A DNA stretch of 64,000 nt from Flavobacterium gelidicaeli (GCF_013294005.1 NZ_JABSNK010000001.1:248001-312000), one strand, 5' to 3'; positions 44,980-54,847 are shown, counted from the stretch's first letter. Program-made: numbers and translations. Notes: generated by a model not told the origin, from the letters alone.

Positions 44980-45774
44980 TTATACTGAAATCTTAACTAC
45001 ATAACCTTCAGAACTGCGTACGTTAAATACGGTTTCGTCTTCAAATATTAAGTATTGCCCTTTAATTCCGGTTAACTTTCCTTGAAAACTTGGTGTTTTC
45101 TCTAGGCTCAAACTTTTTACTTTTGTAGGATATTCAAGTACAGGATAATGCATCTCGTACAAGTCATTTTTATTTAAAAAGAAATATTCCTTAGCCTCAT
45201 CCGGAATCAGGTTTTCTAGTTTTAATCTTTCAGCAACTAAATCTACGTGCTCTACCGTATTGGTTAGCATTTTTCTCCAGTTTGTTTTATCAGCATAGTG
45301 ATTTTTTAAGGCAACCTCAGTGATTCCAGCTAAATAACGGTTGGGTACTTCTACAATAGAGATTGCTTCGTTTGCCCCCTGATCAATCCACCTAGTCGGC
45401 ATTTGGGTCTTTCTAGTCACTCCTACTTTTACTTCGCTGGATAGAGCAAGATATACAATATGCGGCTGTAACTGCACCTTTTCTTCATAAGCTAAATCTC
45501 TGTCTTCAATTCCCAAATGCGCTGTACTTAATTCTGGTTTCATAATCCAGTCACCAACTGAGGCACTAGAATAAAAGCAATCGTAGCAAAAACCTTGACG
45601 AAAAATCTTTTTCTTTTTACCACAATTTAAACATTGATATCCCACAAATTCTATGGCAATATCTTTATTTAATAATTGGTTTACATTCAAAAAACTGTCT
45701 TCAAAAACCAAGTAATACTGAATTGGGTTTCCAAATTCAGTTTGCATTTTGGTCAGTACGCCTTCGTATTGCAT
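44980..45774 (-). CDS. DUF2797 protein with zinc-ribbon
   Basis: 264 residues. A zinc-binding pair C49/C52 (YQCLNCGKKK) and C63/C67 (FCYDC) gives a four-cysteine site. The rest follows DUF2797, a family with a GIY-YIG-like HIVYLALSSEVKVGVTR segment (about 107-123) and the MPTRWIDQGANEA segment. Function unknown; the GIY-YIG resemblance is weak. Convergent with AsmA, divergent from the GH3 gene. Confidence 0.82.
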   Translation of the reverse strand: MQYEGVLTKMQTEFGNPIQYYLVFEDSFLNVNQLLNKDIAIEFVGYQCLNCGKKKKIFRQGFCYDCFYSSASVGDWIMKPELSTAHLGIEDRDLAYEEKVQLQPHIVYLALSSEVKVGVTRKTQMPTRWIDQGANEAISIVEVPNRYLAGITEVALKNHYADKTNWRKMLTNTVEHVDLVAERLKLENLIPDEAKEYFFLNKNDLYEMHYPVLEYPTKVKSLSLEKTPSFQGKLTGIKGQYLIFEDETVFNVRSSEGYVVKISV

Positions 45775-45792
45775 TTAGTTTACTCTTTAAAG

Positions 45793-45822
45793 TTTGATGT
45801 TTAACAAAAATTGTTATTTTTG
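45793..45822 (+). promoter_or_regulatory. Promoter of the GH3-type gene
   Basis: TTTG (45793-45796), 18-bp spacer, TATTTTTG (45815-45822). Near-consensus; the ATG follows 49 bp later. Confidence 0.7.
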
Positions 45823-45870
45823 GTAAAGTTATCATTCATAACGCATAATTCATAACTCCTATTTTAAAAA

Positions 45871-47397
45871 ATGCCACTAACAATTATTAATTCTTTCGCT
45901 TCTTGGGTTTTAAAACAACGAATCCATCAAATAGAGCTCTTCCTTAAATACCCAAATGAGGTTCAGGAGGAATTGCTTACCAATTTGATTGCATCAGCAA
46001 AAGATACCGTTATGGGTCAGGATTATGATTTTACTTCCATAAAATCCTACACAACATTTGCAGAGCGAATTCCAATTGTTACTTACGAGGACATTCATCC
46101 ATTAATTGAACGTACCCGTAGTGGCGAGCAAAATTTGTTCTGGGGAACACCTATAAAATGGTTTGCAAAATCCAGCGGAACTACCAATGCTAAAAGTAAA
46201 TTTATCCCGGTAAGCAGCAGCGCTTTAGAAGACTGCCACTATAAAGGAAGTAAAGATCTTTTATGCATGTATTTGAATAACAACGAAAACTCGGAGCTTT
46301 TTAAAGGTAAAAGTTTGCGTTTAGGAGGGAGCTCACAAATATACGAAAACAACAACACCTCTTTTGGTGACTTGTCGGCTATTTTAATCGAAAACATGCC
46401 TATTTGGGCCGAATTTAGTAGCACGCCTAGCAGCAAGATTTCGCTTATGAGCGAATGGGAAACTAAAATGGCAGCGATTATTAATGAAACTAAAAAAGAA
46501 AATGTGACTAGTTTTGCCGGCGTTCCTTCGTGGATGTTAGTATTAATGAACCGCATGCTTGAGGAAACTGGCAAGGGAAACCTGTTTGATGTTTGGCCGA
46601 ACCTAGAAGTGTATTTTCATGGTGGTGTTAACTTTGAACCCTACCGCGAACAATATCAAAAAATACTCCCTAAGAAAGAATTTAAGTACTACGAAATATA
46701 CAATGCCTCTGAAGGTTTTTTTGCCATTCAGGACCTTAATTACTCCAGTGATTTATTGTTGATGTTAGATTACGGAATCTTCTACGAATTTATTGGGATG
46801 GACAGCTTTGGTACTCCAGATCAAAAAGTAGTGCGCTTAGCGGATGTTGAGTTATTTAAAAACTATGCCATTGTTATCACAACAAACTCTGGTTTGTGGC
46901 GCTACCTGATAGGTGACACTGTTCGTTTTACATCACTTAGTCCTTACCGAATAAGAGTTACCGGCAGAACAAAGCACCACATCAATGTTTTTGGTGAGGA
47001 ATTAATGGTTGAAAATACTGATCAAGCTATAGCCAAAGCATGCAAATTAACTAACACACAAGTAGTTGATTACACTGTAGCTCCCATATTTATGGAAGGT
47101 CGTGAAAAAGGCGCTCACGAATGGATGATAGAGTTCAAAAATCCTCCTGAGAATACCACTGTTTTTCAAAAAATATTAGACGACACTTTGCAATCTCTCA
47201 ACTCTGATTACGAGGCAAAGCGTAAAAACAACATGACGCTAAATCCTTTAATTATCAATATTGCTAGACACAACCTTTTTTACGACTGGCTAAAAGAAAG
47301 AGACAAACTGGGTGGGCAACATAAAATACCCAGACTTTCTAACCAACGGGATTATCTAGAACAGTTGAAAGGAATGCAAGTTAAAATTTTAGTATAA
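45871..47397 (+). CDS. GH3 auxin-responsive promoter family protein
   Basis: 508 residues. ANL-superfamily adenylating enzyme of the GH3 branch. Visible: FAKSSGTTNAKSKFIPVS (P-loop-like motif, near 98-115), YNASEGFFAIQD (motif with the conserved glutamate), LTGRTKHHINVFGEELM-like RVTGRTKHHINVFGEE, and the DYTVAP C-terminal subdomain. Plant relatives conjugate amino acids to jasmonate or auxin; bacterial substrates are unknown. Widespread in Bacteroidota. The terminator behind it is weak. Confidence 0.88.
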   Translation: MPLTIINSFASWVLKQRIHQIELFLKYPNEVQEELLTNLIASAKDTVMGQDYDFTSIKSYTTFAERIPIVTYEDIHPLIERTRSGEQNLFWGTPIKWFAKSSGTTNAKSKFIPVSSSALEDCHYKGSKDLLCMYLNNNENSELFKGKSLRLGGSSQIYENNNTSFGDLSAILIENMPIWAEFSSTPSSKISLMSEWETKMAAIINETKKENVTSFAGVPSWMLVLMNRMLEETGKGNLFDVWPNLEVYFHGGVNFEPYREQYQKILPKKEFKYYEIYNASEGFFAIQDLNYSSDLLLMLDYGIFYEFIGMDSFGTPDQKVVRLADVELFKNYAIVITTNSGLWRYLIGDTVRFTSLSPYRIRVTGRTKHHINVFGEELMVENTDQAIAKACKLTNTQVVDYTVAPIFMEGREKGAHEWMIEFKNPPENTTVFQKILDDTLQSLNSDYEAKRKNNMTLNPLIINIARHNLFYDWLKERDKLGGQHKIPRLSNQRDYLEQLKGMQVKILV

Positions 47398-47459
47398 AAA
47401 AAACCTCAGTTCAATTAAGAACCAAGGTGTGTTTTATATCATAATAAAAGTTGCTATAA

Positions 47460-48698
47460 TTATTCGATCATCATGTCGATGTGTCTATCGTGATATCCTA
47501 AAAGATACAAAACACCATCTAGTCCTAAACTAGAAATAGACGTTGACGCACTCTCTTTAACCTTTGGTTTTGCATGAAATGCAATTCCCAGACCCGCTAA
47601 GTTTAACATAGGTAAATCATTTGCTCCATCACCTACTGCAATAGTTTGGTTGATATGAATGCCTTCTTTATCAGCAATTGCTTGAAGTAGTTCGGCTTTC
47701 TTTTTACCGTCAACAATATCACCTAAATATTTACCCGTTAATTTGCCATCTATAATTTCTAACTCATTAGCATGTACGTAATCAATCCCTAATTCTTTTT
47801 GTAAATATTTTCCAAAATAAGTAAACCCTCCTGACAGAATTGCGGTTTTGTATCCATAATATTTCAAAGCCTTCATCAAGCGGTGTGCTCCTTGCGTTAT
47901 TGGTAAATTTACGGCTACTTTTTGCAAGACTTCTTCACTCAAACCTTCAAGCAATGCCATGCGTTGTTTGAAGCTTTCGCCAAAATCAATTTCACCATTC
48001 ATAGCTGATTCGGTTATTGCACGTACTTGCTCACCTACGCCTGCTAGATCAGCTAGCTCATCAATCACTTCGGTTTGTATTAAGGTAGAGTCCATGTCAA
48101 AACAAACTAAACGCCTGTTTCTTCTATAAATATTATCTTCTTGAAAAGAGATATCTACATTTAAGGTTCTAGAAATCTCCATGAATTTAGCCGTAATCAA
48201 ACTCTTATCCAAGATGTTTCCTGAAATGGATAATTGTACACAAGAGCGCGGATATTGTCCTTTTTCAATAATTGAAACCCTTCCTGTTAATCGCTTAATA
48301 GCGTAGATATTCAAATTTAAGTCTGAAAGTACCTGAGTCACTGCCGACAGTTGTGCTGCAGCTAAAGTTTCTCCTAAGATATTGACAATGTATCTTTTTT
48401 TAGACTGCCCTTTTACCCAATTTTCATAGTCTTCAATTGAGATGGGTGTAAACTTTACTTTTATTTGCAACTCGTAAGCTTTAAACAGCAAATCTTTTAA
48501 AACAGGTGCTGAAGAAGAGCCAGCCTTGATTTCGAATAAAATCCCTAAGGATAAAGTATCATGAATATCGGCTTGACCAATGTCTAAAATAGTTGCTTCG
48601 TAATTTGCTAATATAGATGTTAAACCAGCAGTAACTCCTGGTTTGTCTTGTCCAGAAACCTTTAATAAAATAACCTCTTTGCCCTCTTCTACTGCCAT
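47460..48698 (-). CDS. serB: Phosphoserine phosphatase with tandem ACT domains
   Basis: 412 residues. Two N-terminal ACT-like domains (about 5-85 and 100-185; VSGQDKPGVTAGL is the ligand loop of the first), then the HAD phosphatase core (195-400). Nucleophile D201 and D203 in CFDMDSTLIQTE; motif II LSGGFTYF; motif IV VGDGANDLPML. Hydrolyses phosphoserine in the last step of serine synthesis. The ACT part probably senses serine (family knowledge). Stands alone, 160 bp downstream of clpX. Confidence 0.95.
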   Translation of the reverse strand: MAVEEGKEVILLKVSGQDKPGVTAGLTSILANYEATILDIGQADIHDTLSLGILFEIKAGSSSAPVLKDLLFKAYELQIKVKFTPISIEDYENWVKGQSKKRYIVNILGETLAAAQLSAVTQVLSDLNLNIYAIKRLTGRVSIIEKGQYPRSCVQLSISGNILDKSLITAKFMEISRTLNVDISFQEDNIYRRNRRLVCFDMDSTLIQTEVIDELADLAGVGEQVRAITESAMNGEIDFGESFKQRMALLEGLSEEVLQKVAVNLPITQGAHRLMKALKYYGYKTAILSGGFTYFGKYLQKELGIDYVHANELEIIDGKLTGKYLGDIVDGKKKAELLQAIADKEGIHINQTIAVGDGANDLPMLNLAGLGIAFHAKPKVKESASTSISSLGLDGVLYLLGYHDRHIDMMIE

Positions 48699-48805
48699 AA
48701 TCTAATTATTTGAATCGATGAACAAAAATCGGTAATCTAGAGGTGATAAAAAAGAATAGGATCACTTTTTTAAAACAATAACAAATACGATAATTTTGAC
48801 CAAAA

Positions 48806-48836
48806 AAAACCTGTTCAAATCAATGAACAGGTTTGT
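48806..48836 (-). terminator. Terminator of clpX
   Basis: Minus strand: AACCTGTTCA / TGAACAGGTT with loop TTGATT, then eight T. Confidence 0.92.
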
Positions 48837-48858
48837 ATTTTTGATAAAAACGCAATTT

Positions 48859-50091
48859 TTAAGATGCAATCTCTAAACGCTTCAATAAGTTTTTATTTAG
48901 CGTCTCCTCGGCATAAGTTCTATTAATTTCTAATTTTTTATCATCAGAACTTGGTAATTCATACATAGCATCTGTTAAGATTGCTTCGCATAATGAACGT
49001 AATCCACGAGCTCCTAATTTGTACTCTAATGCTTTGTCAACAATAAAGTCCAAAGCTTCATCAGTGATAGTGAAATCAACTTCATCCATCAAGAATAATT
49101 TTTGGTACTGCTTGATCAACGCATTTTTAGGCTCTGTTAAAATAGAACGTAAAGTAGCTCTATCTAACGGGTCCATGTGTGTTAATACTGGTAAACGACC
49201 AATAATCTCAGGAATCAAACCAAAATCTTTAATATCTTTAGGAATGATGTATTGCAATAAATTTTCTTTGTCGATATTATCTACATTTTTTGAAGTTGAA
49301 TATCCTACTGCTTGGCGGTTCAAACGTTTCGAAATAATTCTTTCGATTCCGTCAAAAGCACCACCTGCGATAAACAAGATATTTTGAGTGTTTACTTCAA
49401 CAAATTTTTGGTCTGGGTGTTTACGACCTCCTTTAGGCGGTACGTTTACAACTGTTCCTTCTAACAATTTAAGCAATGCTTGTTGCACACCTTCACCTGA
49501 TACATCACGCGTTATGGACGGATTGTCACTTTTACGAGCAATTTTATCAATTTCGTCAATAAATACGATTCCGCGCTCTGCTTTGGTAACATCATAATCC
49601 GCAGCTTGTAGCAAACGAGTTAAGATACTCTCGACATCCTCACCTACATAACCTGCTTCTGTCAATACCGTAGCATCTACAATAGCCAAAGGAACGTCTA
49701 ACATTTTTGCAATGGTTTTAGCCACTAACGTTTTACCTGTCCCGGTTTGCCCTACCATGATGATGTTACTTTTTTCAATCTCTACCTCATCGTCTTGTTG
49801 CTGTTGCATTAAACGCTTGTAGTGATTGTAAACCGCAACCGACATCACTTTTTTAGTTTGGTCTTGCCCTATAACGTATTGGTCTAGAAAAGCTCTGATT
49901 TCCTTCGGTTTTTTCAAAATCAAATCACCTACTAAGTTGGTACCTCCAGCTGATTTTAATTCTTCTAAAACAATTCCGTGCGCTTGCTCGATGCATTTAT
50001 CACAAATGTGCGCATCAATTCCAGCAATTAATAATTGAGTTTCTGGCTTCTTCCTTCCACAAAACGAACATTCTAATTTTTCTTTCGCCAT
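48859..50091 (-). CDS. clpX: ATP-dependent Clp protease ATP-binding subunit ClpX
   Basis: 410 residues, normal ClpX. N-terminal zinc-binding domain with C8, C11, C30, C33. AAA+ module: Walker A GQTGTGKT (114-121), pore-loop GYVGEDVES (148-155), Walker [10 protein letters not shown] (D179, E180), and sensor regions. Unfolds tagged substrates and feeds them to ClpP. It is downstream of clpP but separated by 159 bp with octamer arrays and a palindrome, so may have its own promoter. Confidence 0.97.
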   Translation of the reverse strand: MAKEKLECSFCGRKKPETQLLIAGIDAHICDKCIEQAHGIVLEELKSAGGTNLVGDLILKKPKEIRAFLDQYVIGQDQTKKVMSVAVYNHYKRLMQQQQDDEVEIEKSNIIMVGQTGTGKTLVAKTIAKMLDVPLAIVDATVLTEAGYVGEDVESILTRLLQAADYDVTKAERGIVFIDEIDKIARKSDNPSITRDVSGEGVQQALLKLLEGTVVNVPPKGGRKHPDQKFVEVNTQNILFIAGGAFDGIERIISKRLNRQAVGYSTSKNVDNIDKENLLQYIIPKDIKDFGLIPEIIGRLPVLTHMDPLDRATLRSILTEPKNALIKQYQKLFLMDEVDFTITDEALDFIVDKALEYKLGARGLRSLCEAILTDAMYELPSSDDKKLEINRTYAEETLNKNLLKRLEIAS

Positions 50092-50102
50092 CTTTTTTTA
50101 GT

Positions 50103-50134
50103 TGCAAAGTTTCTGAGTTTCTAAGTTACAAAGT
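50103..50134 (+). repeat. Degenerate 8-bp tandem repeat, 4 units
   Basis: TGCAAAGT, TTCTGAGT, TTCTAAGT, TACAAAGT in exact 8-bp phase, 11 bp upstream of the clpX start codon. Same octamer frame as 5945-5984. Confidence 0.6.
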
Positions 50135-50202
50135 TCGGCTAGCGTACCCTGAAAATTAGTTTTCTAAACTTTAAAATTTAATCTATTTAGTAATTTTCAA
50201 AA

Positions 50203-50233
50203 TTGCACAGTAACTAACTTAGTTACTGTGCAA
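50203..50233. repeat. Perfect 31-bp palindrome in the clpP-clpX gap
   Basis: TTGCACAGTAACTAA, one central C, then its exact complement. It lies 17 bp past the clpP stop and could act as a transcript end or processing hairpin, but no T-run follows on the minus strand. The right half is part of the inverted octamer array. Confidence 0.7.
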
Positions 50234-50248
50234 CTCTGAAACTTAAAA
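50217..50248 (-). repeat. Degenerate 8-bp tandem repeat, inverted, 4 units
   Basis: Minus strand: TTTTAAGT, TTCAGAGT, TGCACAGT, AACTAAGT. Opposite orientation to the array at 50103-50134. Confidence 0.5.
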
Positions 50249-50250
50249 AA

Positions 50251-50925
50251 TTATCCTCTTCTTAAAACCTCATCAATCATTCCGTATTCTTTTGCCTCAT
50301 CCGCTTTCATCCAGTAATCACGCTCACTATCAGCATGTACTTTATCAAATGTTTGTCCTGAGTGGTGCGAAATGATATTGTATAATTCGTCTTTTAATTT
50401 CAACATTTCTCTCAAGTTGATTTCCATATCTGTAGCAACACCTTGTGCTCCTCCTGATGGTTGGTGAATCATAACTCTTGAGTGTGGCAATGCTGAACGT
50501 TTCCCTTCGGCACCTGCGCATAACAATACCGCACCCATTGATGCCGCCATACCGGTACAAATTGTAGCTACATCAGGTTTGATGTATTGCATGGTGTCAT
50601 AAATTCCAAGACCTGCATAAACGCTTCCTCCTGGAGAGTTCAAGTAAATTTGGATGTCCTTAGAAGCATCTGCGCTTTCTAAGAATAATAATTGTGCTTG
50701 AACGATGTTTGCAATTTGATCATCGATTCCTGTTCCTAGAAAGATAATTCTATCCATCATTAATCTAGAAAAAACATCAAGCTGAGAAATATTCAACTGG
50801 CGTTCTTCAATGATATAAGGAGTCATATTTGTAGGGTTCATTGCCGCAACGATTTTATCGTAATACATGGCATTAACTCCTTGGTGCTTTGTAGCAAACT
50901 TTTTAAATTCTTTACCGTAGTTCAT
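50251..50925 (-). CDS. clpP: ATP-dependent Clp protease proteolytic subunit
   Basis: 224 residues, slightly longer at the N-terminus than E. coli ClpP. Catalytic S129 in GMAASMGAV, H154 in MIHQPSGGAQG, with the aspartate in the C-terminal third (SERDYWM region). Forms the double-heptamer chamber that degrades proteins delivered by ClpX. Located between tig and clpX, the classic tig-clpP-clpX order, but with a 400-bp gap to tig that holds a terminator and a repeat. Confidence 0.97.
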   Translation of the reverse strand: MNYGKEFKKFATKHQGVNAMYYDKIVAAMNPTNMTPYIIEERQLNISQLDVFSRLMMDRIIFLGTGIDDQIANIVQAQLLFLESADASKDIQIYLNSPGGSVYAGLGIYDTMQYIKPDVATICTGMAASMGAVLLCAGAEGKRSALPHSRVMIHQPSGGAQGVATDMEINLREMLKLKDELYNIISHHSGQTFDKVHADSERDYWMKADEAKEYGMIDEVLRRG

Positions 50926-51074
50926 GTGTATGTGTTCTAAGTTGTACTTTGTATCTTATTATATTATTCCTACTGCAAAGGTCGTTCCTAATTGCAGATC
51001 GTGTCAATATGTCTTATTTTTTAGCCCAGACAGCAGTGAAAAGCTTTTTGAATTCCGTTTTTTAGTTTTTTTAT

Positions 51075-51169
51075 TCTTGCAAAGCGACCGCAGGAAGCTC
51101 TTGCAAGGATATTAAAAACAGAAACGGAAGAAAAAACTTGTAACGGATGGCTGGATTAGCTCCTAAATT
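51075..51169 (+). repeat. Structured repeat, family II-like (partial)
   Basis: A CTTGCAA...TTGCAAG hairpin, AGGATAT, then GTAACGGATGGCTGGATTAGCTCCTAAAT at the 3' end (read in parts). The 3' block resembles the tail of the family II element I know from flavobacteria; the 5' half is missing or diverged. Confidence 0.45.
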
Positions 51170-51179
51170 AGTGAAAAAT

Positions 51180-51218
51180 AAAAGAGCGCCAAAGAAATAA
51201 TTCTTCTGACGCTCAAAT
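51180..51218 (-). terminator. Terminator of tig
   Basis: Minus strand: TGAGCGTCAG / TTTGGCGCTC (one mismatch) followed by TTTTATTTTT. Confidence 0.7.
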
Positions 51219-51328
51219 ATACTTAATTTTTATTATTTTGACTCTGTAAGCAAATCATAAAATTTCAACAATCGCTACCCTATTCAGGTATTTGACGTTT
51301 CATTTTATGACGGGGTACAGACTACAAT

Positions 51329-52654
51329 TTATTCTCCGTAAGACGCAGCGATAAATTCGTCGTAAGTAACTTCTTTAGTTGTTGGGTTTGCTTTTTCTTT
51401 AAACAAATCCAATAATTTCTCAGCAACTACTTGGTCAGAAAGTCTTTTTACTTCGTCTTGGTTAGACAAAACTCTTGCTACAATTCCTTGAACTTCTTCG
51501 TCCGTTGGATTTGTTTGTCCGAATTGTGCCATTTGCTGACGGATATTTTTTGTAGTAAACGTTTTTAAGTCTTCAAAAGTGATTTTGATGTCAGATTGCG
51601 CCATAGCTCTACCTTCGATCAATTGAAAACGCAATCCTTTTTCAGAACGTGCATATTCAACTTCTGCTTCCTCTGGAGACAATTTTTTCTCTCCTACAGT
51701 TTGCAACCATTTTTTAAGGAATTCAGCTGGCAAGTCAAATTTTGTGCTTTCAATTAAAAACTCAGTAACATCACCTAATAATTTTTGGTCTGCTTGAGTT
51801 GCAAATTGGTTTTCTGCATCTTCTTTGATTTTTGCTTTCAATTCGTCAAGAGAAGCTACAGTTCCTGCTCCGAACAATTTGTCAAACAATTCTTGGTTCA
51901 ATTCAGCCAATTCAGCCGTGTTGATAGCTTCGATAGTGAAGTTTACATCAACCTCTAAACCATGAACATCATCATGCTCTACTTTCATAACGTCCATCAA
52001 TTGGTGGTCGTCATTAAATAAACCTTTCGTATTTACAGTAACTACATCACCTACTTTTTTACCAATAAAAAGTTTAAAAATTGCCTCATCTTTAAAAAGA
52101 TCAGCAGCAATAGTCGTTGCGTTGTTAATTCCTTTTTCTTCGTTTGTAAAAGTTCCCGTGATATCTGAGTCTGCAGTAACAGCTTCTTGTGGAATTGCAG
52201 TACCAAATTGTTTTTGGATACGTTCTACTTGACCGTCAATTAATTTATCATCAGCAGTAACAACATATTTTACGATATCGTTTTTAGCCTCTAAGTCTAA
52301 TGTAAAGTCAGGAACTAATCCAATTTCGTATTCAAAAGTCAACTCTTCAGCATCCCAGTCAAAGTTTTCGTTTACTTTAGGAAGCGGAGTCCCAAGAAGG
52401 TTTAATCTTTCTGATTGAATGAAACGCTCTAAAGCCAAATCAACAACCTTTTTCACTTCTTCTTCTTTAATCCCACGACCGTATTGTTTAGCAACAAGAT
52501 CTTTAGGAACTTGTCCTTTTCTAAAACCTTTTACAGTTGCCAAAGGCATTTTTTCGTTTATTCTTTTTGCTACTTGACCTTTATAATCCATGTTCACAAC
52601 TGTCATTACAATTGTTTCATTTACAGCGTCTATTGCTACTCTTTTGATATCCAT
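51329..52654 (-). CDS. tig: Trigger factor
   Basis: 441 residues. Ribosome-binding N-terminal domain with the GFRKGQVPKDL signature (near 43-53), a diverged FKBP-like middle domain (about 150-235; peptidyl-prolyl isomerase motif weak, as usual in Bacteroidota), and helical C-terminal chaperone arms. Ribosome-associated folding of new proteins. A -33/-7 promoter lies just upstream at 52689-52719. It is the first gene of the tig-clpP-clpX cluster. Confidence 0.93.
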   Translation of the reverse strand: MDIKRVAIDAVNETIVMTVVNMDYKGQVAKRINEKMPLATVKGFRKGQVPKDLVAKQYGRGIKEEEVKKVVDLALERFIQSERLNLLGTPLPKVNENFDWDAEELTFEYEIGLVPDFTLDLEAKNDIVKYVVTADDKLIDGQVERIQKQFGTAIPQEAVTADSDITGTFTNEEKGINNATTIAADLFKDEAIFKLFIGKKVGDVVTVNTKGLFNDDHQLMDVMKVEHDDVHGLEVDVNFTIEAINTAELAELNQELFDKLFGAGTVASLDELKAKIKEDAENQFATQADQKLLGDVTEFLIESTKFDLPAEFLKKWLQTVGEKKLSPEEAEVEYARSEKGLRFQLIEGRAMAQSDIKITFEDLKTFTTKNIRQQMAQFGQTNPTDEEVQGIVARVLSNQDEVKRLSDQVVAEKLLDLFKEKANPTTKEVTYDEFIAASYGE

Positions 52655-52688
52655 CTTCTTCTTTAATTTACATTATAAATTCGGTGGG

Positions 52689-52719
52689 CAAAATTATAAA
52701 ATTTTTCCAAGCCAACCAA
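52689..52719 (-). promoter_or_regulatory. Promoter of tig
   Basis: Minus strand TTG (52719-52717), 20-bp spacer, TAATTTTG (52696-52689), 35 bp before the ATG. Confidence 0.6.
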
Positions 52720-52797
52720 GCTTTTTAACCCCGAACCTTAACTATGGAGTTTCAACCAATTCAAACCTCAAAACTAAAGGATGTTTTGTTTGATTTT

Positions 52798-52920
52798 GGG
52801 CGTGTCCTTCCATCCCTCGATTGCCATCGGGGCCGTCAGGTCAGGCTGTACGTTCCCGCTTTTATTGCTTTACCCTGCGGGATAAAACAATAAAGAGCTC
52901 CACTGCCATCCTTCACGCAA
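52798..52920 (+). repeat. Dispersed structured repeat, family I
   Basis: GGGCGTGTCC start, AGGTCAGGCTGTACGTTCCCG centre, hairpin TTTATTGCTTTACCC...GGGATAAAACAATAAA, and CCATCCTTCACGCAA end. It marks the border between the tig cluster and the AT-rich accessory stretch. Confidence 0.75.
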
Positions 52921-53089
52921 CAAATTGCCAACAATCAACATTGTTTTTACAATTAATACGATAATTAATATATATTTGAAATAGAAAATGAAGTATGGCG
53001 GGTTTACATAATTACAAAACTATTTTTGGCCTGATTAATCACGTAATCTGCAACGTACACAAAAAAGCAACTCATTAACTCAACAACAA

Positions 53090-54169
53090 ATGATTATCTT
53101 TATTGATACCAATATAATATACGGTCATTGGCACTTACAAAATGCTAATTTTCAATACTTACTAAACTATTTAGAAAACACAAACTCAACATTAGCTGTT
53201 TCAGAAATAGTATGTGATGAAATAGATAATAAATTTCATGATGAATTGAACGCTATTGAAAGTACTTTAAAAAATAATATAAAAAAATACAATACTTTAA
53301 TTAATAAAAATTCGCCGTTAATTCCTGACAAATTAGATAATGACTATTCATTTAAAAGTTTACTGATGAAACGAACCAATCATGTAAATTTCTTCCCCTT
53401 TAATTTAGTCCCCAATCAAAAACTTGTGGAAAGAGCAATAAAAAAAATCAAACCATTCAAAGAGGATGACAAAGGATTTAGAGACACTTTAATATGGCTA
53501 TCATTCTTAGATTATTTAAAACTAAATAAAAATGAAGACATTGCTTTTATTAATAATAATTCTTCAGATTTTTATAATTTGGCAAAAATAAATTTTCATA
53601 ATGATTTAATAGATGATATTAAATCTTATGGATTAACTAATAATTTTAAAGTATATGAGTCTATAAAAGACTTTATTAACGCAGAAGTTCGTGATCAACA
53701 CAAATACACTTCTGAAATAATTATGACAAATTTTATTTATCCTCAAGAATCAATCATTGAGCAAAGTATAGAGCAGTATATAAATTCTCAATCGCAAAAA
53801 TGGCTCACTGATATCCTTAAAGAACATTCTCGATCATTTGAAAATTTATCATATCTTATAAAATTTAGCTTTCGTATTTTAGAAGGCATTGAAGACCCTA
53901 AATTATTACATTGGGAGGAGATTGAAGAAAATACGTTTTTTGGAGAATTGAGATTTTTCTTAAAGAATACTGAAATTCAACTGACTCTCCCTAAAACATT
54001 TTATGAAGAGAATCAATTATCTTTCCCCAAAAGACATCAAATAGAAACAAATAGTGATTATATAACAATGACTATTTTTAGTAAATCATTTTTGAATATT
54101 TCATTTAATTTCGATACAAATATCAAAACTGTAAAAAATCTTGAAATAAATATATTCGGCCTGCTATAA
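53090..54169 (+). CDS. PIN-like domain protein (DUF4935 type)
   Basis: 359 residues. PIN-type nuclease domain at the N-terminus: first acidic residue in IFIDTNIIYGHW (D6), conserved glutamate in SEIVCDEID, then KGFRDTLIWLSFLDY (near 130-145) and DIAFINNNSSDF with the later acidic cluster. This matches PIN_DUF4935. The C-terminal 160 residues are unassigned. Members are predicted RNases, and some occur near defence or restriction loci. The gene is notably AT-rich and Asn/Lys/Ile-rich, unlike its neighbours, suggesting acquisition. A TATATTTG box lies at 52971-52978. Confidence 0.8.
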   Translation: MIIFIDTNIIYGHWHLQNANFQYLLNYLENTNSTLAVSEIVCDEIDNKFHDELNAIESTLKNNIKKYNTLINKNSPLIPDKLDNDYSFKSLLMKRTNHVNFFPFNLVPNQKLVERAIKKIKPFKEDDKGFRDTLIWLSFLDYLKLNKNEDIAFINNNSSDFYNLAKINFHNDLIDDIKSYGLTNNFKVYESIKDFINAEVRDQHKYTSEIIMTNFIYPQESIIEQSIEQYINSQSQKWLTDILKEHSRSFENLSYLIKFSFRILEGIEDPKLLHWEEIEENTFFGELRFFLKNTEIQLTLPKTFYEENQLSFPKRHQIETNSDYITMTIFSKSFLNISFNFDTNIKTVKNLEINIFGLL

Positions 54170-54298
54170 ACCCTGATAGCCATAACAATAATAAAAACTA
54201 ACCTGAATATATTCACCTGAATCTTCCAAAAACATTCAAGTCTCCTCACTTTAAATCCACTACCCCTTTCAAATTTAATTAGTTTTTAAAATAAAAAA

Positions 54299-54847
54299 AT
54301 GACCTTAATATACAAAATAGACGAAAAAGATTATCTAATCTACCAACTTTTTACCGCTTCAAAATCGGACAACATTAAGAAAAAAAGACAAAAAAGTAAA
54401 ATAATGATTCCATTAATTTATTTCACATTTGGTTTGTTTTACTCTTTTTATAACACTAATTACGCTTTAGGCGTAATCTTTTTTATTATCTCATGCCTAT
54501 GGTATTTTCTATATCCTATATGGGAAAAGCGACATTACATTAAACATTATAAAAAATTTATAGCCGAAAACTATAAAGACAGCATAGGTAGAGAAATCAA
54601 TTTCGAAATAGATAATGAATTCTTATTTGCCTCTAGTAATGGAAGCGAAAGTAAAATTATCACCACCGAAATAGTCGAAATTAATGAAATACCATCTTCA
54701 ATATTTATAAAACTAAAAAGTGGTCAATCGTTTATTTTCCCGAAGAGTAAAATCGCTAACATAAATCAAGTCAAGACAAGGCTTACCACCTTAGCTGCTC
54801 ATTTAAACATCAATTATAAAGATGACCCGCAATGGGAATGGAAATAG
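54299..54847 (+). CDS. YcxB-like membrane protein
   Basis: 182 residues. Two transmembrane helices near residues 40-55 and 58-75 (PLIYFTFGLFYSF, LGVIFFIISCLWYFL), then a cytoplasmic YcxB-type domain with IITTEIVEINEIPSSIFIKLKSGQSFIFPK (read in parts), typical of the C-terminal YcxB fold. Function unknown. It lies 129 bp after the PIN gene, same strand, AT-rich. Confidence 0.75.
   Translation: MTLIYKIDEKDYLIYQLFTASKSDNIKKKRQKSKIMIPLIYFTFGLFYSFYNTNYALGVIFFIISCLWYFLYPIWEKRHYIKHYKKFIAENYKDSIGREINFEIDNEFLFASSNGSESKIITTEIVEINEIPSSIFIKLKSGQSFIFPKSKIANINQVKTRLTTLAAHLNINYKDDPQWEWK

Larger units (their letters stand above)
50926..51328. other. Intergenic between tig and clpP
   Basis: 403 bp holding the tig terminator (51180-51218) and a family II-like repeat (51075-51169). 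The remaining 150 bp before clpP must contain its promoter; no clean TAnnTTTG is seen there. Confidence 0.5.

Noticed and set aside
47400..47440. Possible terminator after the GH3-type gene
   Set aside because: The stem (AACCTCAGTTC with GAACCAAGGT) has several mismatches, so it was not listed as a feature.
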